Positions 1 through 9,329 of a stretch of DNA of 64,000 bases are shown here, in pieces. Position numbers and translations under genes: made by a program. Origin of the DNA: Alphaproteobacteria bacterium (GTDB lineage: Bacteria; Pseudomonadota; Alphaproteobacteria; Rhizobiales; Methyloligellaceae); assembly GCA_016869535.1 (NCBI GenBank), contig VGDX01000001.1, forward strand, positions 310,001 through 374,000, given 5' to 3'. Each line of letters starts with the position of its first letter. Within the stretch, counting starts at the first letter, position 1. The notes under the pieces were generated by a model that saw only the letters and a list, made by a program, of their open reading frames with translations, did no database searches and was not told where the DNA came from.

Positions 1-773
<773 letters not shown>

Positions 774-794
774 ACGCTCCGCTCCGGGTGTATA

Positions 795-820
795 AAGATA
801 TAAAGAAGTCCTTATATCTT
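795..820. promoter_or_regulatory. 9-bp inverted repeat upstream of ahcY
   Basis: AAGATATAA (795-803) and TTATATCTT (812-820) form perfect arms around an 8-base spacer, 22-47 bases before the ahcY start. The AT-rich dyad stands out from its GC-rich surroundings and looks like a site for a dimeric winged-helix repressor. SahR, an ArsR-family regulator known to control ahcY and methionine-cycle genes in proteobacteria, is a plausible binder, but no regulator gene is in the window and the match to its motif was not tested. Confidence 0.55.
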
Positions 821-922
821 ACTTGAGACGCTTGGAGTCAAGCCCACCCTGGACTGGAAATCCGGCCTCCGCGTGGTAGATAGCCTGCCAGCCTAAGGGA
901 AGGCCGGTATAGGAACCGCAGC

Positions 923-1684
923 ATGACCGCATTCAGCGTGGCCACGATCGTCCTCGTCTGCGTCCTTGCCGGCGCGCTGTCCGGCATGCTTTTGAGCAAT
1001 GTCTTGCCCAAGGAGCATTTGAGCAGCGACGCCAAGGACGTCATCAAGGTGACGATGGCCATGATCGCCACACTCGCGGCGCTCGTGCTTGGTCTTTTGA
1101 CCGCCTCGGCCAAGAACTCACTCGACGACAAGGAGAATGCGGTGAAGGCCTGGGCATCGCAGGTCATTCTGCTCGATCGCACGCTCGCCGAATACGGACC
1201 GGAGACGCAGCAAGCGCGCGATCTCTTGAAGCGGACGGTTGCCATGCGGATCAACCAGGTCTGGTCAGGCAGCGACCAACATGTGTCACCAGAAATTCTC
1301 ACCAAAGGCCAAGGCATCGAGGGCGTTCAGCAGGCGCTACTCGCGCTGACCCCCGAAAACGATGCGCAGCGTTGGCTTAAATCGACGGCGCTTGAGATCA
1401 CCAAAAACATCGCGGCAAGCCGCTGGCTCATGGCCCAGCAGATAGCGAGCAATATGCGCTGGGCGTTTCTGGTCGTGCTGATCTTTTGGCTCTCGGTCAT
1501 CTTCGCGAGTTTCGGCCTGTTCGCGCCGCGAAATTACCTCGTCGTCGCGGCGCTGTTCGTCGCGGGATTGTCGGTCGCCGGGTCAATCTTCCTCATCCTC
1601 GAGATGGATCAGCCCTATAGCGGGTTCATCAAGGTGAGACCGGATCCGCTGCGATTGGCGCTCGAGCAGCTAGGGCATCCATGA
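923..1684 (+). CDS. Four-helix membrane protein, DUF4239-like
   Basis: 253 aa integral membrane protein of unknown function. Hydrophobic segments lie at about residues 5-25, 43-62, 180-200 and 207-226, with a hydrophilic, probably cytoplasmic or periplasmic helical domain between the second and third. The layout and the C-terminal YSGFIKVRPDPLR, after a final helix ending in LEMDQP, resemble the DUF4239 (bestrophin-like) proteins common in Bradyrhizobium relatives. Its stop overlaps the ATG of the next gene (ATGA), so the two are probably translationally coupled. Family assignment is from memory of the pattern. Confidence 0.75.
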   Translation: MTAFSVATIVLVCVLAGALSGMLLSNVLPKEHLSSDAKDVIKVTMAMIATLAALVLGLLTASAKNSLDDKENAVKAWASQVILLDRTLAEYGPETQQARDLLKRTVAMRINQVWSGSDQHVSPEILTKGQGIEGVQQALLALTPENDAQRWLKSTALEITKNIAASRWLMAQQIASNMRWAFLVVLIFWLSVIFASFGLFAPRNYLVVAALFVAGLSVAGSIFLILEMDQPYSGFIKVRPDPLRLALEQLGHP

Positions 1685-2130
1685 GCGACGAGGCGAGGCT
1701 GGCGGCGAACAAGCTGATCGGCCGGCGGGTGCTGGTCGAACTCTGGGGCGAAGGCAGACTCGAAGTCGCCGACGAACTCTATGCACCCGATTATGTCGAT
1801 CATGTCGGCCGCGGGCCGGAAGCTTCGCGCGTGATGCGGCCTGAGGGCATCAAGCAGGCGGTGACGCTGTTCCGCACGGCCTTCCCCGATCTAACTTATG
1901 TCGTCGAGGCGCAACTCGCCGAGGGCGAACTGGTCTTAAGCCGCTTCTCGGCCAGCGGCACGCAGACGGGCGAATTTCTCGGCTTGCGTCCTTCTGGAAA
2001 AAGCGTGAGCTACACCGGCATGGACCTTAATCGCATCGTCGATGGCAAGATCGTCGAATCCTGGGTGAACTACGATGCGTTGGCGCTACTCCAGCAGCTC
2101 AACCTCGTGCCGCCGGTCAAAGGTATCTGA
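1681..2130 (+). CDS. SnoaL-like ester cyclase family protein
   Basis: 149 aa, a complete single-domain alpha+beta barrel (NTF2-like) protein. The pattern ELYAPDYVDHVGRGPEASR, FRTAFPDLTYVVEAQLAEGE and GRIVDGKIVESWVNYD-like C-terminus is typical of SnoaL-type polyketide cyclase homologues, most of which have unknown substrates in environmental bacteria. Starts inside the stop of the DUF4239-like gene and ends three bases before the next start, so it sits in the middle of a three-gene operon. No catalytic assignment can be made. Confidence 0.8.
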   Translation: MSDEARLAANKLIGRRVLVELWGEGRLEVADELYAPDYVDHVGRGPEASRVMRPEGIKQAVTLFRTAFPDLTYVVEAQLAEGELVLSRFSASGTQTGEFLGLRPSGKSVSYTGMDLNRIVDGKIVESWVNYDALALLQQLNLVPPVKGI

Positions 2131-2133
2131 CCG

Positions 2134-2844
2134 GTGACGCGCGCGCCAATCGCCAAGGCTCACAGGGAACGTCATCTCGTTTGGCGGATCGGGTGGCTGC
2201 GCGCCGCGGTGCTCGGCGCCAATGACGGCATCATCTCGACGGCGAGCCTGATCCTCGGTGTTGCCGGCGCCTCGGCCTCGAAGAGCAGTATCCTGCTTGC
2301 AGGTATCGCCGGTCTCGTGGCGGGGGCCATGTCGATGGCCGCGGGGGAGTACGTTTCGGTTAGCTCCCAATCCGACACGGAGAATGCCGACCTCGCGCGC
2401 GAGCGTGAAGAACTCGCGACAGAGCCGGAAGCCGAACATGAGGAGCTCGCGCAAATTTATATGGAACGTGGGATCGAGACCGGCCTTGCGCACAAGGTTG
2501 CCGATCAACTGATGGCCAAGGATGCACTCGGCGCGCATGCCAGAGACGAACTCGGTATTTCCGAGATCACAACGGCACGTCCGGTGCAGGCCGCACTCAC
2601 CTCGGCTGCCACCTTTTCAGTGGGAGCCGCCACGCCGCTTCTGCTCGTTCTCGTCTCTCCCACGGACTGGCTTGTTCCCACTGTCGCGGGAGGATCTCTG
2701 CTTGCGCTAGCCGTGCTTGGCTGGCTCGGCGCTGAGGCCGGCGGCGCCGATATTCTGAAGCCCATTGTGCGTGTTACGTTCTGGGGTGCGCTGGCCATGG
2801 CAGTCACGTTCGGGATCGGAACCTTGGTCGGCACCGCAGTCTGA
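2134..2844 (+). CDS. VIT1/CCC1-family membrane transporter
   Basis: 236 aa. Members of the VIT1/CCC1 family export or sequester Fe2+/Mn2+. Seen: the N-terminal helix pair with GANDGIISTASLILGV, then AGAMSMAAGEYVSVSSQSD, both signature motifs; a hydrophilic, glutamate-rich cytosolic stretch (residues about 85-145, with EREELATEPEAEHEELAQIY) that corresponds to the metal-binding domain; then three C-terminal helices. Starts with GTG directly after the SnoaL gene. The substrate metal is inferred from the family only. Confidence 0.88.
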   Translation: MTRAPIAKAHRERHLVWRIGWLRAAVLGANDGIISTASLILGVAGASASKSSILLAGIAGLVAGAMSMAAGEYVSVSSQSDTENADLAREREELATEPEAEHEELAQIYMERGIETGLAHKVADQLMAKDALGAHARDELGISEITTARPVQAALTSAATFSVGAATPLLLVLVSPTDWLVPTVAGGSLLALAVLGWLGAEAGGADILKPIVRVTFWGALAMAVTFGIGTLVGTAV

Positions 2845-2894
2845 GTGAACCACAGCCTGACCGTCACCGGTGAGGCATTGACGTCGAACCCCTC

Positions 2895-3224
2895 TTAGTC
2901 CTCTTCTTCGAAGCCTCCCTCCACGAGAGCGATCAGCGCTTCAAGCGCAGCCTTCGCATCCTCGCCTTCGGTTTCGATCAGGATGGTATGCCCTTGACCC
3001 GCAGCGAGCATCATCAGCCCCATGATCGAGGTGCCACCGACGGTGTGGCCTTCCCGCGTCACCTGGACTTTGCATTGAAACTCCCCGGCACAGCGCACGA
3101 ACTTCGCGGAGGCGCGCGCATGCAGGCCCTTCTTATTGGGGATCGTCACCTCGGCAAAGTAGAGGCCCGCGCGCGGCGTCCCGTCTTCGCCTTGCCGCAT
3201 CCGACTGCGCATGCTCGCGCCCAT
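2895..3224 (-). CDS. ptsH: HPr phosphocarrier protein
   Basis: Phosphorelay protein between enzyme I and EIIA. With the start at 3224 it is 110 aa, about 20 residues longer at the N-terminus than classic HPr; the frame is open to 3341 but a weak AAGG site precedes the 3224 ATG. Catalytic His35 lies in KKGLHARASAKF and the regulatory serine, target of HprK, in GGTSIMGLMM (Ser66). Acidic tail EEED. It is the last gene of the hprK-EIIA-ptsH run. No sugar permease is nearby, so a purely regulatory PTS is likely, as known for rhizobia. Confidence 0.93.
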   Translation of the reverse strand: MGASMRSRMRQGEDGTPRAGLYFAEVTIPNKKGLHARASAKFVRCAGEFQCKVQVTREGHTVGGTSIMGLMMLAAGQGHTILIETEGEDAKAALEALIALVEGGFEEED

Positions 3225-3261
3225 TGTGCCTTGCCCTGCTGAAACGCCGCGAAACGCGACT

Positions 3262-3663
3262 CTAGTTGGCTGCGAGGATTTTACTTGCGACGCTGATATA
3301 TTTGCGGCCGGCTTCTTGCGCCTGGGTGATCGCCTCTTCAAGCCCGCATGCGCCCCGCACGCTTGCGAGCTTCACCAGCATCGGCAGATTGATGCCGGCG
3401 ATTACCTCGACATTCGAATTTTCCATGGCCGAGATGGCAAGGTTGGACGGCGTGCCTCCGAACATATCGGTCAGCACGATGACGCCGTTGCCGCTGTCGA
3501 CGCGCGACAGCGCAGTTAGCATGTCGCTGCGTCGCTCGTCGAGATCGTCATCGGGACCGATGGAAATCGTCTCGATCTGCTCCTGCGGGCCGACGACATG
3601 TTCAAGCGCGGCACGAAATTCGTGCGCGAGCCTACCGTGGGTAACGATGACGACGCCGATCAT
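3262..3663 (-). CDS. PTS EIIA component, mannose (ManX) family
   Basis: 133 aa soluble EIIA-Man domain. The phosphorylatable histidine is His9 in VIVTHG; the GTPSNLAI loop and the DMFGG motif also match the family. No IIB, IIC or IID partner is present nearby. In alphaproteobacteria this stand-alone EIIA accepts phosphate from HPr and acts in regulation, not sugar uptake. Lies 37 bases upstream of ptsH and 83 bases downstream of hprK. It ends in TAG. Confidence 0.93.
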   Translation of the reverse strand: MIGVVIVTHGRLAHEFRAALEHVVGPQEQIETISIGPDDDLDERRSDMLTALSRVDSGNGVIVLTDMFGGTPSNLAISAMENSNVEVIAGINLPMLVKLASVRGACGLEEAITQAQEAGRKYISVASKILAAN

Positions 3664-3746
3664 TGTGCCTCTTGGGGAAGGTGCCTTCGGCCAAAGGCCG
3701 CTATATTTGTCGGGTGAGGTGCCAAGCGCAAGTCACAAGCTGCATT

Positions 3747-4208
3747 TCAAACAAACTGTTTTGACGATGCCAGTAAAAGCGCCATTTTCAATTTCAGGGG
3801 CGTTGATGGCTCAAAAGGGGAAAGTTTGAGCAACGGCACGGCAACGCCTGCGATTTCCGTGCGTTCCCACGGGTCTTCAGGAAGTCGGGGCACGTCCTCG
3901 CATTTTACGAGATCGCAGACCAGGTTAAGCCGCGCCTGTGGAACAAATGGCACTGTCACAATGCCCAAACCCCTGACCTCGATCTTACCGGCGATGGACT
4001 TGGGGGCTGAAACGATGAGTTCCCCCTCGGCGCTTGCCGTGACCCAAAGCTGATCGTCGGCGACGAGTTTCGGCAGTGAACTGCCTTCGCCGGGGAGCGC
4101 GAGAAATCTGAATGCCAGATCGGATTTGCCGGAGCCGGACGGTCCGCGCAAGAGCACCGCATCGGCACCCAAAGCCACGCAAGTGCCATGAACGAGCTTA
4201 CGCGCCAA
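3747..4208 (-). CDS. hprK: HPr kinase/phosphorylase, short alphaproteobacterial form
   Basis: Phosphorylates or dephosphorylates the regulatory serine of HPr. 153 aa: only the C-terminal kinase domain is present, the N-terminal domain of Gram-positive HprK being absent, as is usual in alphaproteobacteria. Walker A is RGPSGSGKSD (residues 21-30); the VADDQLWV segment follows, and GKIEVRGLGIV corresponds to the HprK signature. It starts 21 bases downstream of the chvG stop and is probably cotranscribed with chvI-chvG, linking the PTS to the two-component system. Confidence 0.94.
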   Translation of the reverse strand: MARKLVHGTCVALGADAVLLRGPSGSGKSDLAFRFLALPGEGSSLPKLVADDQLWVTASAEGELIVSAPKSIAGKIEVRGLGIVTVPFVPQARLNLVCDLVKCEDVPRLPEDPWERTEIAGVAVPLLKLSPFEPSTPLKLKMALLLASSKQFV

Positions 4209-4229
4209 ACGTTCCCTCTTATTCCGGGC

Positions 4230-6032
4230 TCAAGCGGCTGGCAGTCGAATTACGAACCGCGCGCCCCCGCTCCCATTCGCGTTGCCACCCGTAAGGGTGC
4301 GATTCTCGGCGTAGAGGCGTCCACCGTGGGCGACCACGATCTGACGCGAAATATTGAGGCCGAGCCCCGAATTCTGTCCGAAATTCTCTTGCGGGCGGTC
4401 CGTATAGAAGCGCTCGAAAATGCGCTCCAGATTCTCCGGCGCAATGCCCGGCCCCGCGTCCTCGACCGCGATCTGAATTTCCGAACCCTTGCGCTGGGCG
4501 AGCACGGCCACGCGGCCCCCCGGCGGCGAGAAGGAAATCGCGTTGTCGAGCAGGTTGACGATCACTTGGCTTAGGCGGCTCTCATGGCCGGTGACGCGAT
4601 AAGGATGGGCGCCGGCGGCATATGAGATTTCGAGAACCACCTCGGGTGTGTCGTCGCGATGGATATCGTTGAACAGCGACACAGTGGCGCGCAGGAGTTC
4701 CGCCATGTCGACGGGTGTTGCGACCTCGCGCGCAAGTTCCGCGTCGAGACGCGAAGCGTCGGAAATATCACTGATCAGCCGGTCGAGCCGCTTCACGTCG
4801 TGCTGTATGATCTCCAGCAGACGTTCTTTCGCCTCAGCGTCCTTGGCGAGTGGCAGGGTCTCGGTGGCGCTGCGCAAGGAGGTGAGCGGATTCTTGAGCT
4901 CATGCGCCACGTCGGCGGCGAAGCTTTCGATGGCGTCAATCCGGCGGTAAAGCGCATGGGTCATGTCGCGCAAAGCGCCGGAGAGATGGCCGATCTCGTC
5001 GGTGCGGTCGGTGAAGTCCGGAATTTCAGCCCGGGCCTTGACGCTGTGACGCACGCGCTCGGCCGCGGCAGAGAGCCGCTGCATGGGTCCCGCGATGGTG
5101 TTGGCGAGAATGAGCGACAGCACGATGGTGACAAGCGCGGCGAACAAGGAGACACGCACAATGCCCCAGCGCTCGGCCGCGACGATATTGTCGATGTCGC
5201 CCCCACGCGTTGACAGCAGAAGCACGCCGAGCACGGCGCGCATGCGCTGCACCGGCACTGCGACCGACACCACAAGCTCGCCTTTATCGTTGACCCGGAC
5301 GATTGGCACCGAAGCCCCGGTCAACGCCGTCGCCACCTCGGGATAGGCTTTGCCGTTGGCGCCGCCGATCTCGGTATAAAGCGGCAGGTCATATTGCGTC
5401 GTGCGCGTCTTGACCGCCTGCCAGAACTGGGTGAGCGCATCAGGCTCCTGGGCGTCGGGCGGCGGCAGGTCATAACGCAGCACCTCGCCGCGCGAGTAGA
5501 ACGTGTCGGAGTCGAGGATCAAGGCGCCGTCGCGGTTATAGATGCGGGCGCGGCTGCCGGTGGGTTTGACCAAAGGCCGCAGGATCGGCGCGGCGCGCTC
5601 CGGATCGATGGTAAAGCCGAGCGAACCGCCGAGCGTATCATCGTCAGCAGCGCCGGGCTGGCCCGAGGCGATTTCAAGGAGCTTCTCGGGATCGAGCTGC
5701 ACCTCGTTGGTATCGACGCCGGCGGATGCCGCGATGGCGCGGGCAATGATCTCGCCCTGGGTGAGCAGGCTTTGCACCTTGGCGTCGATCAGGCCGGCGC
5801 GGAACTGATTGAGATAGAGGATGCCCGAGACCAGGATGGCGAGCCCGATCAGGTTGAGTACGACGATGCGCCGCGTCAGACTGGAGAATCCATGCCTAAA
5901 GGGGAGGTAGTCGGCGAGCCAGACGAAGGCCTGGCGCGTGCGCTGGCCTGCGACCCGCAAGGCGCGGCGCAAGCGCTCCTTGGTCGTTGTGGCTTCAGCC
6001 CGTTCCCAGGATCTGTCCGCCTCAACGGTCAT
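4230..6032 (-). CDS. chvG: Sensor histidine kinase ChvG
   Basis: 600 aa membrane kinase of the ChvG-ChvI system, known in rhizobia, Brucella and Agrobacterium to respond to acid and envelope stress. Seen: transmembrane helices at about 55-75 and 291-313 flanking a periplasmic sensor domain, a HAMP linker, the H-box with His378 in ADVAHELKNPLTSLRS, the N-box NLLDNAISFSPPGG, the G1/F boxes EDAGPGIAPENLERIFERFY and the G2 box SGLGLNISRQI. Twelve bases separate it from chvI. All catalytic motifs are intact. Confidence 0.96.
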   Translation of the reverse strand: MTVEADRSWERAEATTTKERLRRALRVAGQRTRQAFVWLADYLPFRHGFSSLTRRIVVLNLIGLAILVSGILYLNQFRAGLIDAKVQSLLTQGEIIARAIAASAGVDTNEVQLDPEKLLEIASGQPGAADDDTLGGSLGFTIDPERAAPILRPLVKPTGSRARIYNRDGALILDSDTFYSRGEVLRYDLPPPDAQEPDALTQFWQAVKTRTTQYDLPLYTEIGGANGKAYPEVATALTGASVPIVRVNDKGELVVSVAVPVQRMRAVLGVLLLSTRGGDIDNIVAAERWGIVRVSLFAALVTIVLSLILANTIAGPMQRLSAAAERVRHSVKARAEIPDFTDRTDEIGHLSGALRDMTHALYRRIDAIESFAADVAHELKNPLTSLRSATETLPLAKDAEAKERLLEIIQHDVKRLDRLISDISDASRLDAELAREVATPVDMAELLRATVSLFNDIHRDDTPEVVLEISYAAGAHPYRVTGHESRLSQVIVNLLDNAISFSPPGGRVAVLAQRKGSEIQIAVEDAGPGIAPENLERIFERFYTDRPQENFGQNSGLGLNISRQIVVAHGGRLYAENRTLTGGNANGSGGARFVIRLPAA

Positions 6033-6044
6033 TGGCCCGATCCG

Positions 6045-6740
6045 CTACTCTTTGAAACGGTAGCCAACTCCATACAGCGTCTCGATCACGTCAAAGGTCT
6101 GATCGACCGCCTTGAACTTCTTGCGCAACCGCTTGATGTGGCTATCGATCGTGCGGTCGTCGACATAGACCTGATCATCATAGGCTGCGTCCATCAGCGC
6201 ATCGCGGCTTTTCACCACGCCCGGCCTCTGAGCAAGAGCCTGGAGGATCAGGAATTCGGTCACGGTCAAGGTTACGGGCCGGTTGTCCCACACGCAGGTA
6301 TGGCGCTCAGGGTCCATCTTGAGCTTGCCGCGCTCCAGAACCTTGGATTTGTCCTCGACCACCGCCGCGGTGTCACGGGGCTGCGCCCGGCGCAACACCG
6401 CCTTGACCCGTTCGACCAGAAGGCGCTGCGGGAACGGTTTGCGGATGAAATCGTCGGCGCCCATCTTGAGGCCGAACAACTCGTCGATCTCCTCGTCCTT
6501 GGACGTGAGGAAGATCACCGGCAGTTCGCTCCGCTGGCGCAGGCGCCTAAGGAGTTCCATGCCGTCCATGCGGGGCATCTTGATATCGAGAATGGCCAGA
6601 TCGGGCGGGCTCTCGGCGAAGCCGTCAAGCGCGCTGGCGCCATCGTTGTAGGTCTGGGTCTTATAGCCCTCGGCCTCGAGCACCATGCGCAAGGAAGTGA
6701 GGATATTCCGATCATCGTCGACAAGTGCGATTGTTGGCAT
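6045..6740 (-). CDS. chvI: Response regulator ChvI (OmpR family)
   Basis: 231 aa. Receiver domain with the acidic pair in ALVDDDRN and phosphoacceptor Asp52 in [10 protein letters not shown], conserved Lys in IRKPF, then an OmpR-type winged helix (about 135-231, ending GVGYRFKE). The frame is open for 75 codons upstream, but [10 protein letters not shown] is the canonical beginning, so the ATG at 6740 was chosen. Ends in TAG. Divergent from the HugZ-like gene across a 112-base gap that must hold the promoter of the chvI-chvG-hprK-PTS run. Confidence 0.96.
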   Translation of the reverse strand: MPTIALVDDDRNILTSLRMVLEAEGYKTQTYNDGASALDGFAESPPDLAILDIKMPRMDGMELLRRLRQRSELPVIFLTSKDEEIDELFGLKMGADDFIRKPFPQRLLVERVKAVLRRAQPRDTAAVVEDKSKVLERGKLKMDPERHTCVWDNRPVTLTVTEFLILQALAQRPGVVKSRDALMDAAYDDQVYVDDRTIDSHIKRLRKKFKAVDQTFDVIETLYGVGYRFKE

Positions 6741-6852
6741 TGGGGGCCCTTGGGGGGTTGGGGGATTAAGGGTTCTAGGGCTGCCTTCAATTATGGCAGC
6801 ATTGGGGCGCAGTCCGCCACCCATCTTTTTCCGTGGTGCAACAAATATCCTT

Positions 6853-7602
6853 ATGGCGCAAGTGAATAAGCCCGAAATGCCCAATAAAGCCGCCATCTCG
6901 GCCGATGCGCGGGGGCTTATCCGCCGCGCCTTCAAGGGCACGCTCGCGACCATCGAGCGCGGCAACGGCTATCCTTATGCCTCTCTGATTATCGTCGCTA
7001 CCGACCCCGCTGGCGCGCCCATCTTCCTCATCTCCAATCTGGCGCGGCATACCGCCAATCTGGCCAAGGACCCGAGGGCTTCCATCCTGGTGGATGCGAC
7101 CGGTGCGCTTGCCGATCCCTTGCAAGGCGCCCGGTTGACGCTATTCGGACGGGCCGAGAAGGTCAGCGATAACGGGATCCGGGGGCGGTTCCTCGCCCGC
7201 CACCCAGAGGCAGAGTTCTATGCCGATTTCCCGGATTTCGCCTTTTGGCGCCTACAGGTGGAGGGCGGGCATTATATCGGTGGCTTTGGCCGCATCTTCG
7301 ATCTCGAACCAGATGAGCTACTGGTCCCCCTTCAAGGGGCCGAGGCGTTGCTCGAAGCCGAGCCCGGCATCATCGCCCATATGAACGAAGACCATGCCGA
7401 TGCGCTCGCGCTTTATGCCACAGCGTTTGCCGGCGCATCGCCGGGCGCGTGGCGCATGACCGGCATCGATCCCGAGGGCTGCGATCTCGTGCTCGGCCAG
7501 GACGCCCGCCGTATCGCGTTCGAGCAGCGTATCGGCACCACGGCCGAGGCGCGCAAGGCCCTGGTGCAACTTGCCGAACAGGCGCGCAAGCTAAAGCGGT
7601 AA
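6853..7602 (+). CDS. HugZ-like pyridoxamine-phosphate-oxidase-fold protein
   Basis: About 249 aa. N-terminal split-barrel flavin/heme-binding domain ([40 protein letters not shown]) followed by a C-terminal DUF2470-type domain with [17 protein letters not shown]. The two-domain layout is that of heme utilisation protein HugZ and of many uncharacterised PNPOx-like proteins, so heme degradation is possible but unproved. Start taken at the ATG 6853; another ATG at 6877 is possible, and neither has a strong ribosome-binding site. Confidence 0.85.
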   Translation: MAQVNKPEMPNKAAISADARGLIRRAFKGTLATIERGNGYPYASLIIVATDPAGAPIFLISNLARHTANLAKDPRASILVDATGALADPLQGARLTLFGRAEKVSDNGIRGRFLARHPEAEFYADFPDFAFWRLQVEGGHYIGGFGRIFDLEPDELLVPLQGAEALLEAEPGIIAHMNEDHADALALYATAFAGASPGAWRMTGIDPEGCDLVLGQDARRIAFEQRIGTTAEARKALVQLAEQARKLKR

Positions 7603-7688
7603 GCCATGAGGCGTAGCCGCCGAATTGCAGCCGGGATAAACTTACTCTACACAAAGCGCTCAAATCGCTGTGTTGGGGGGAATATTTC

Positions 7689-8675
7689 ATGTCCAACGAA
7701 ATGACGGACGAAGAGATCGCAGCAGCGATACAGGGTTACTGGCATTGGTACGGCATCGCCACCTTCATGCGATGCCCGCTCAAGCCGGACCTGAGCGACA
7801 CAGATGTCGGACTGATCGGCTTTCCCTATAGCGGTGGCAACGGCATCGAGCGCATGCAGTATCTCGGGCCACGCGCCGTCCGCGACCGCGCCGTCGCTTA
7901 TCGCCGGTCGCACCGCGTGTTTCAGGTCAATCCCTTCTCGTTATTGCGGATCAGCGATCTCGGCGATGTGCCGATGCCGAACATTCTAAATCCCGATCTG
8001 ACGGCACGCGATGCCGAAGCGTTCTACCGGCGGGTCGACGAGCACGGCATTATTCCGATCAGCATCGGGGGCGATCACTCGGTCACCACGCCGATCTTGC
8101 GCGCCATTGCCGGTCCTAAGTCCCGCCGCGGGGGACCGATCGGGATGATTCACTTCGACTCTCATCCCGACGCGCACGGTGCCGCGTTGGGCACGCTCCA
8201 CCATGCCGGCTCGCCGTTTCGCGTCGGGTTTGACGAGGGCCTAATCGACCCGGCCCGAACAGTGCAAGTCGGCTTTCATGGTTCTATGGCGGCCTTGACG
8301 GCGGACGATTGGTCGAAAGAGCATTTCACCGTGATCAACCTCGAACAGATGTTCGAGCGCGGGGTCGACTGGGTCGCGTCAGAGATTCGGCGCGTCGTTG
8401 GCGATGGTCCGACCTATTTCAGCTTCGACCTCGACGTTCTCGACCTAGCCTATGCGCCGGCGGTTGCCGACCCCGAGGTCAACGGTATGACAACGCGCGA
8501 ACTGTTCTCCATCATGAACAAACTGCGCGGTATCGATATCGTCGGCGCTGACATTGTCTGCTTCTGCCCCCCGCTCGACAATCCCGGCCAGATCACGGCG
8601 CTCACGATCTCCGAGTTGATGGTCCAGTTCCTCAGTCACATCGCCGATTACAGGCAGAACTCCGCTGCTCGCTGA
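7689..8675 (+). CDS. Arginase/agmatinase-family ureohydrolase
   Basis: 328 aa binuclear-metal amidinohydrolase. Metal ligands are all visible: SIGGDHS (His130), HFDSHPDAH with Asp157, His159 and Asp161, and SFDLDVLD in place of the usual SxDxDxxDP. The DAHxD alanine is serine, the proline after DVLD is missing, and the C-terminal GTPExGG motif reads ADPEVNG, so the substrate pocket differs from textbook arginase or agmatinase. Substrate could be agmatine, guanidinobutyrate, guanidinopropionate or another guanidino compound. Followed at 21 bases by a small membrane protein gene. Confidence 0.88.
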   Translation: MSNEMTDEEIAAAIQGYWHWYGIATFMRCPLKPDLSDTDVGLIGFPYSGGNGIERMQYLGPRAVRDRAVAYRRSHRVFQVNPFSLLRISDLGDVPMPNILNPDLTARDAEAFYRRVDEHGIIPISIGGDHSVTTPILRAIAGPKSRRGGPIGMIHFDSHPDAHGAALGTLHHAGSPFRVGFDEGLIDPARTVQVGFHGSMAALTADDWSKEHFTVINLEQMFERGVDWVASEIRRVVGDGPTYFSFDLDVLDLAYAPAVADPEVNGMTTRELFSIMNKLRGIDIVGADIVCFCPPLDNPGQITALTISELMVQFLSHIADYRQNSAAR

Positions 8676-8696
8676 GTTGGCACGGGAGGTCAGGTC

Positions 8697-9173
8697 ATGA
8701 GCGCAGACACTCGGCTCAAGCTTGGACTGGCTTTGCTCGTGGTCGGCTTGATTATGCCATTCGGCACAGTGCTGGTTCTGCAGACGGATTGGCCTGACTG
8801 GGTGAAGAACAGCGTGAGCGGCCTTCTCATCTTCGGCTTCGAAATCCTGATGTTTCCGGCTGTCGCCCTCATGGGCAAAGAGAATTTCGATCGCATCGTG
8901 AGCCGGGTGAAGGGCGTCGTACTTGCCGGCAAGGTTAGCCGTACCCGCTACACGATCGGACTTGTGCTACTCATTGGGGCGATTGCTTACGCCTGGCTCG
9001 GCACCTACGTTCCCGAACTCATGCCAAGCGATCCGAGCGCCCGCTTATGGGCGAATCTGGCGCTGGACCTGGTGCTGGTCGCGAGCCTGTTCGTCCTGGG
9101 CGGCGAGTTCTGGGACAAGCTCAGGGCGCTGTTCCTTTATGACGCGAGAGCGGTCCTGCCAAACAGAAAGTGA
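8697..9173 (+). CDS. Four-helix membrane protein, transporter-suffix-like
   Basis: 158 aa. Four hydrophobic segments at about 7-28, 38-60, 85-104 and 118-138 with basic loops, and a start preceded by a strong GGGAGGTCAGGTC site. The compact four-helix layout resembles the family annotated as transporter suffix domain proteins; no motif identifies a substrate. It probably forms a two-gene unit with the upstream ureohydrolase. Confidence 0.7.
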   Translation: MSADTRLKLGLALLVVGLIMPFGTVLVLQTDWPDWVKNSVSGLLIFGFEILMFPAVALMGKENFDRIVSRVKGVVLAGKVSRTRYTIGLVLLIGAIAYAWLGTYVPELMPSDPSARLWANLALDLVLVASLFVLGGEFWDKLRALFLYDARAVLPNRK

Positions 9174-9329
9174 GCGGGCACGGCAACCGAAGCGGAAGCG
9201 CGGGAAGCGGCCAAATCCTAGGCATGCCTGCTTTGTCCTCGGCCCAGCTTGAAAGCCTTGCATATTCGGTGCTAGGTGAGGGTCGGCCTCTCGCCACCCA
9301 ATCCACCATTTCGCCGGGGATCATGCCGC

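Noticed and set aside
5394..6869. 491-codon forward frame opposite chvG and chvI
   Set aside because: Antisense to two proteins with complete catalytic motifs; no motif of its own.
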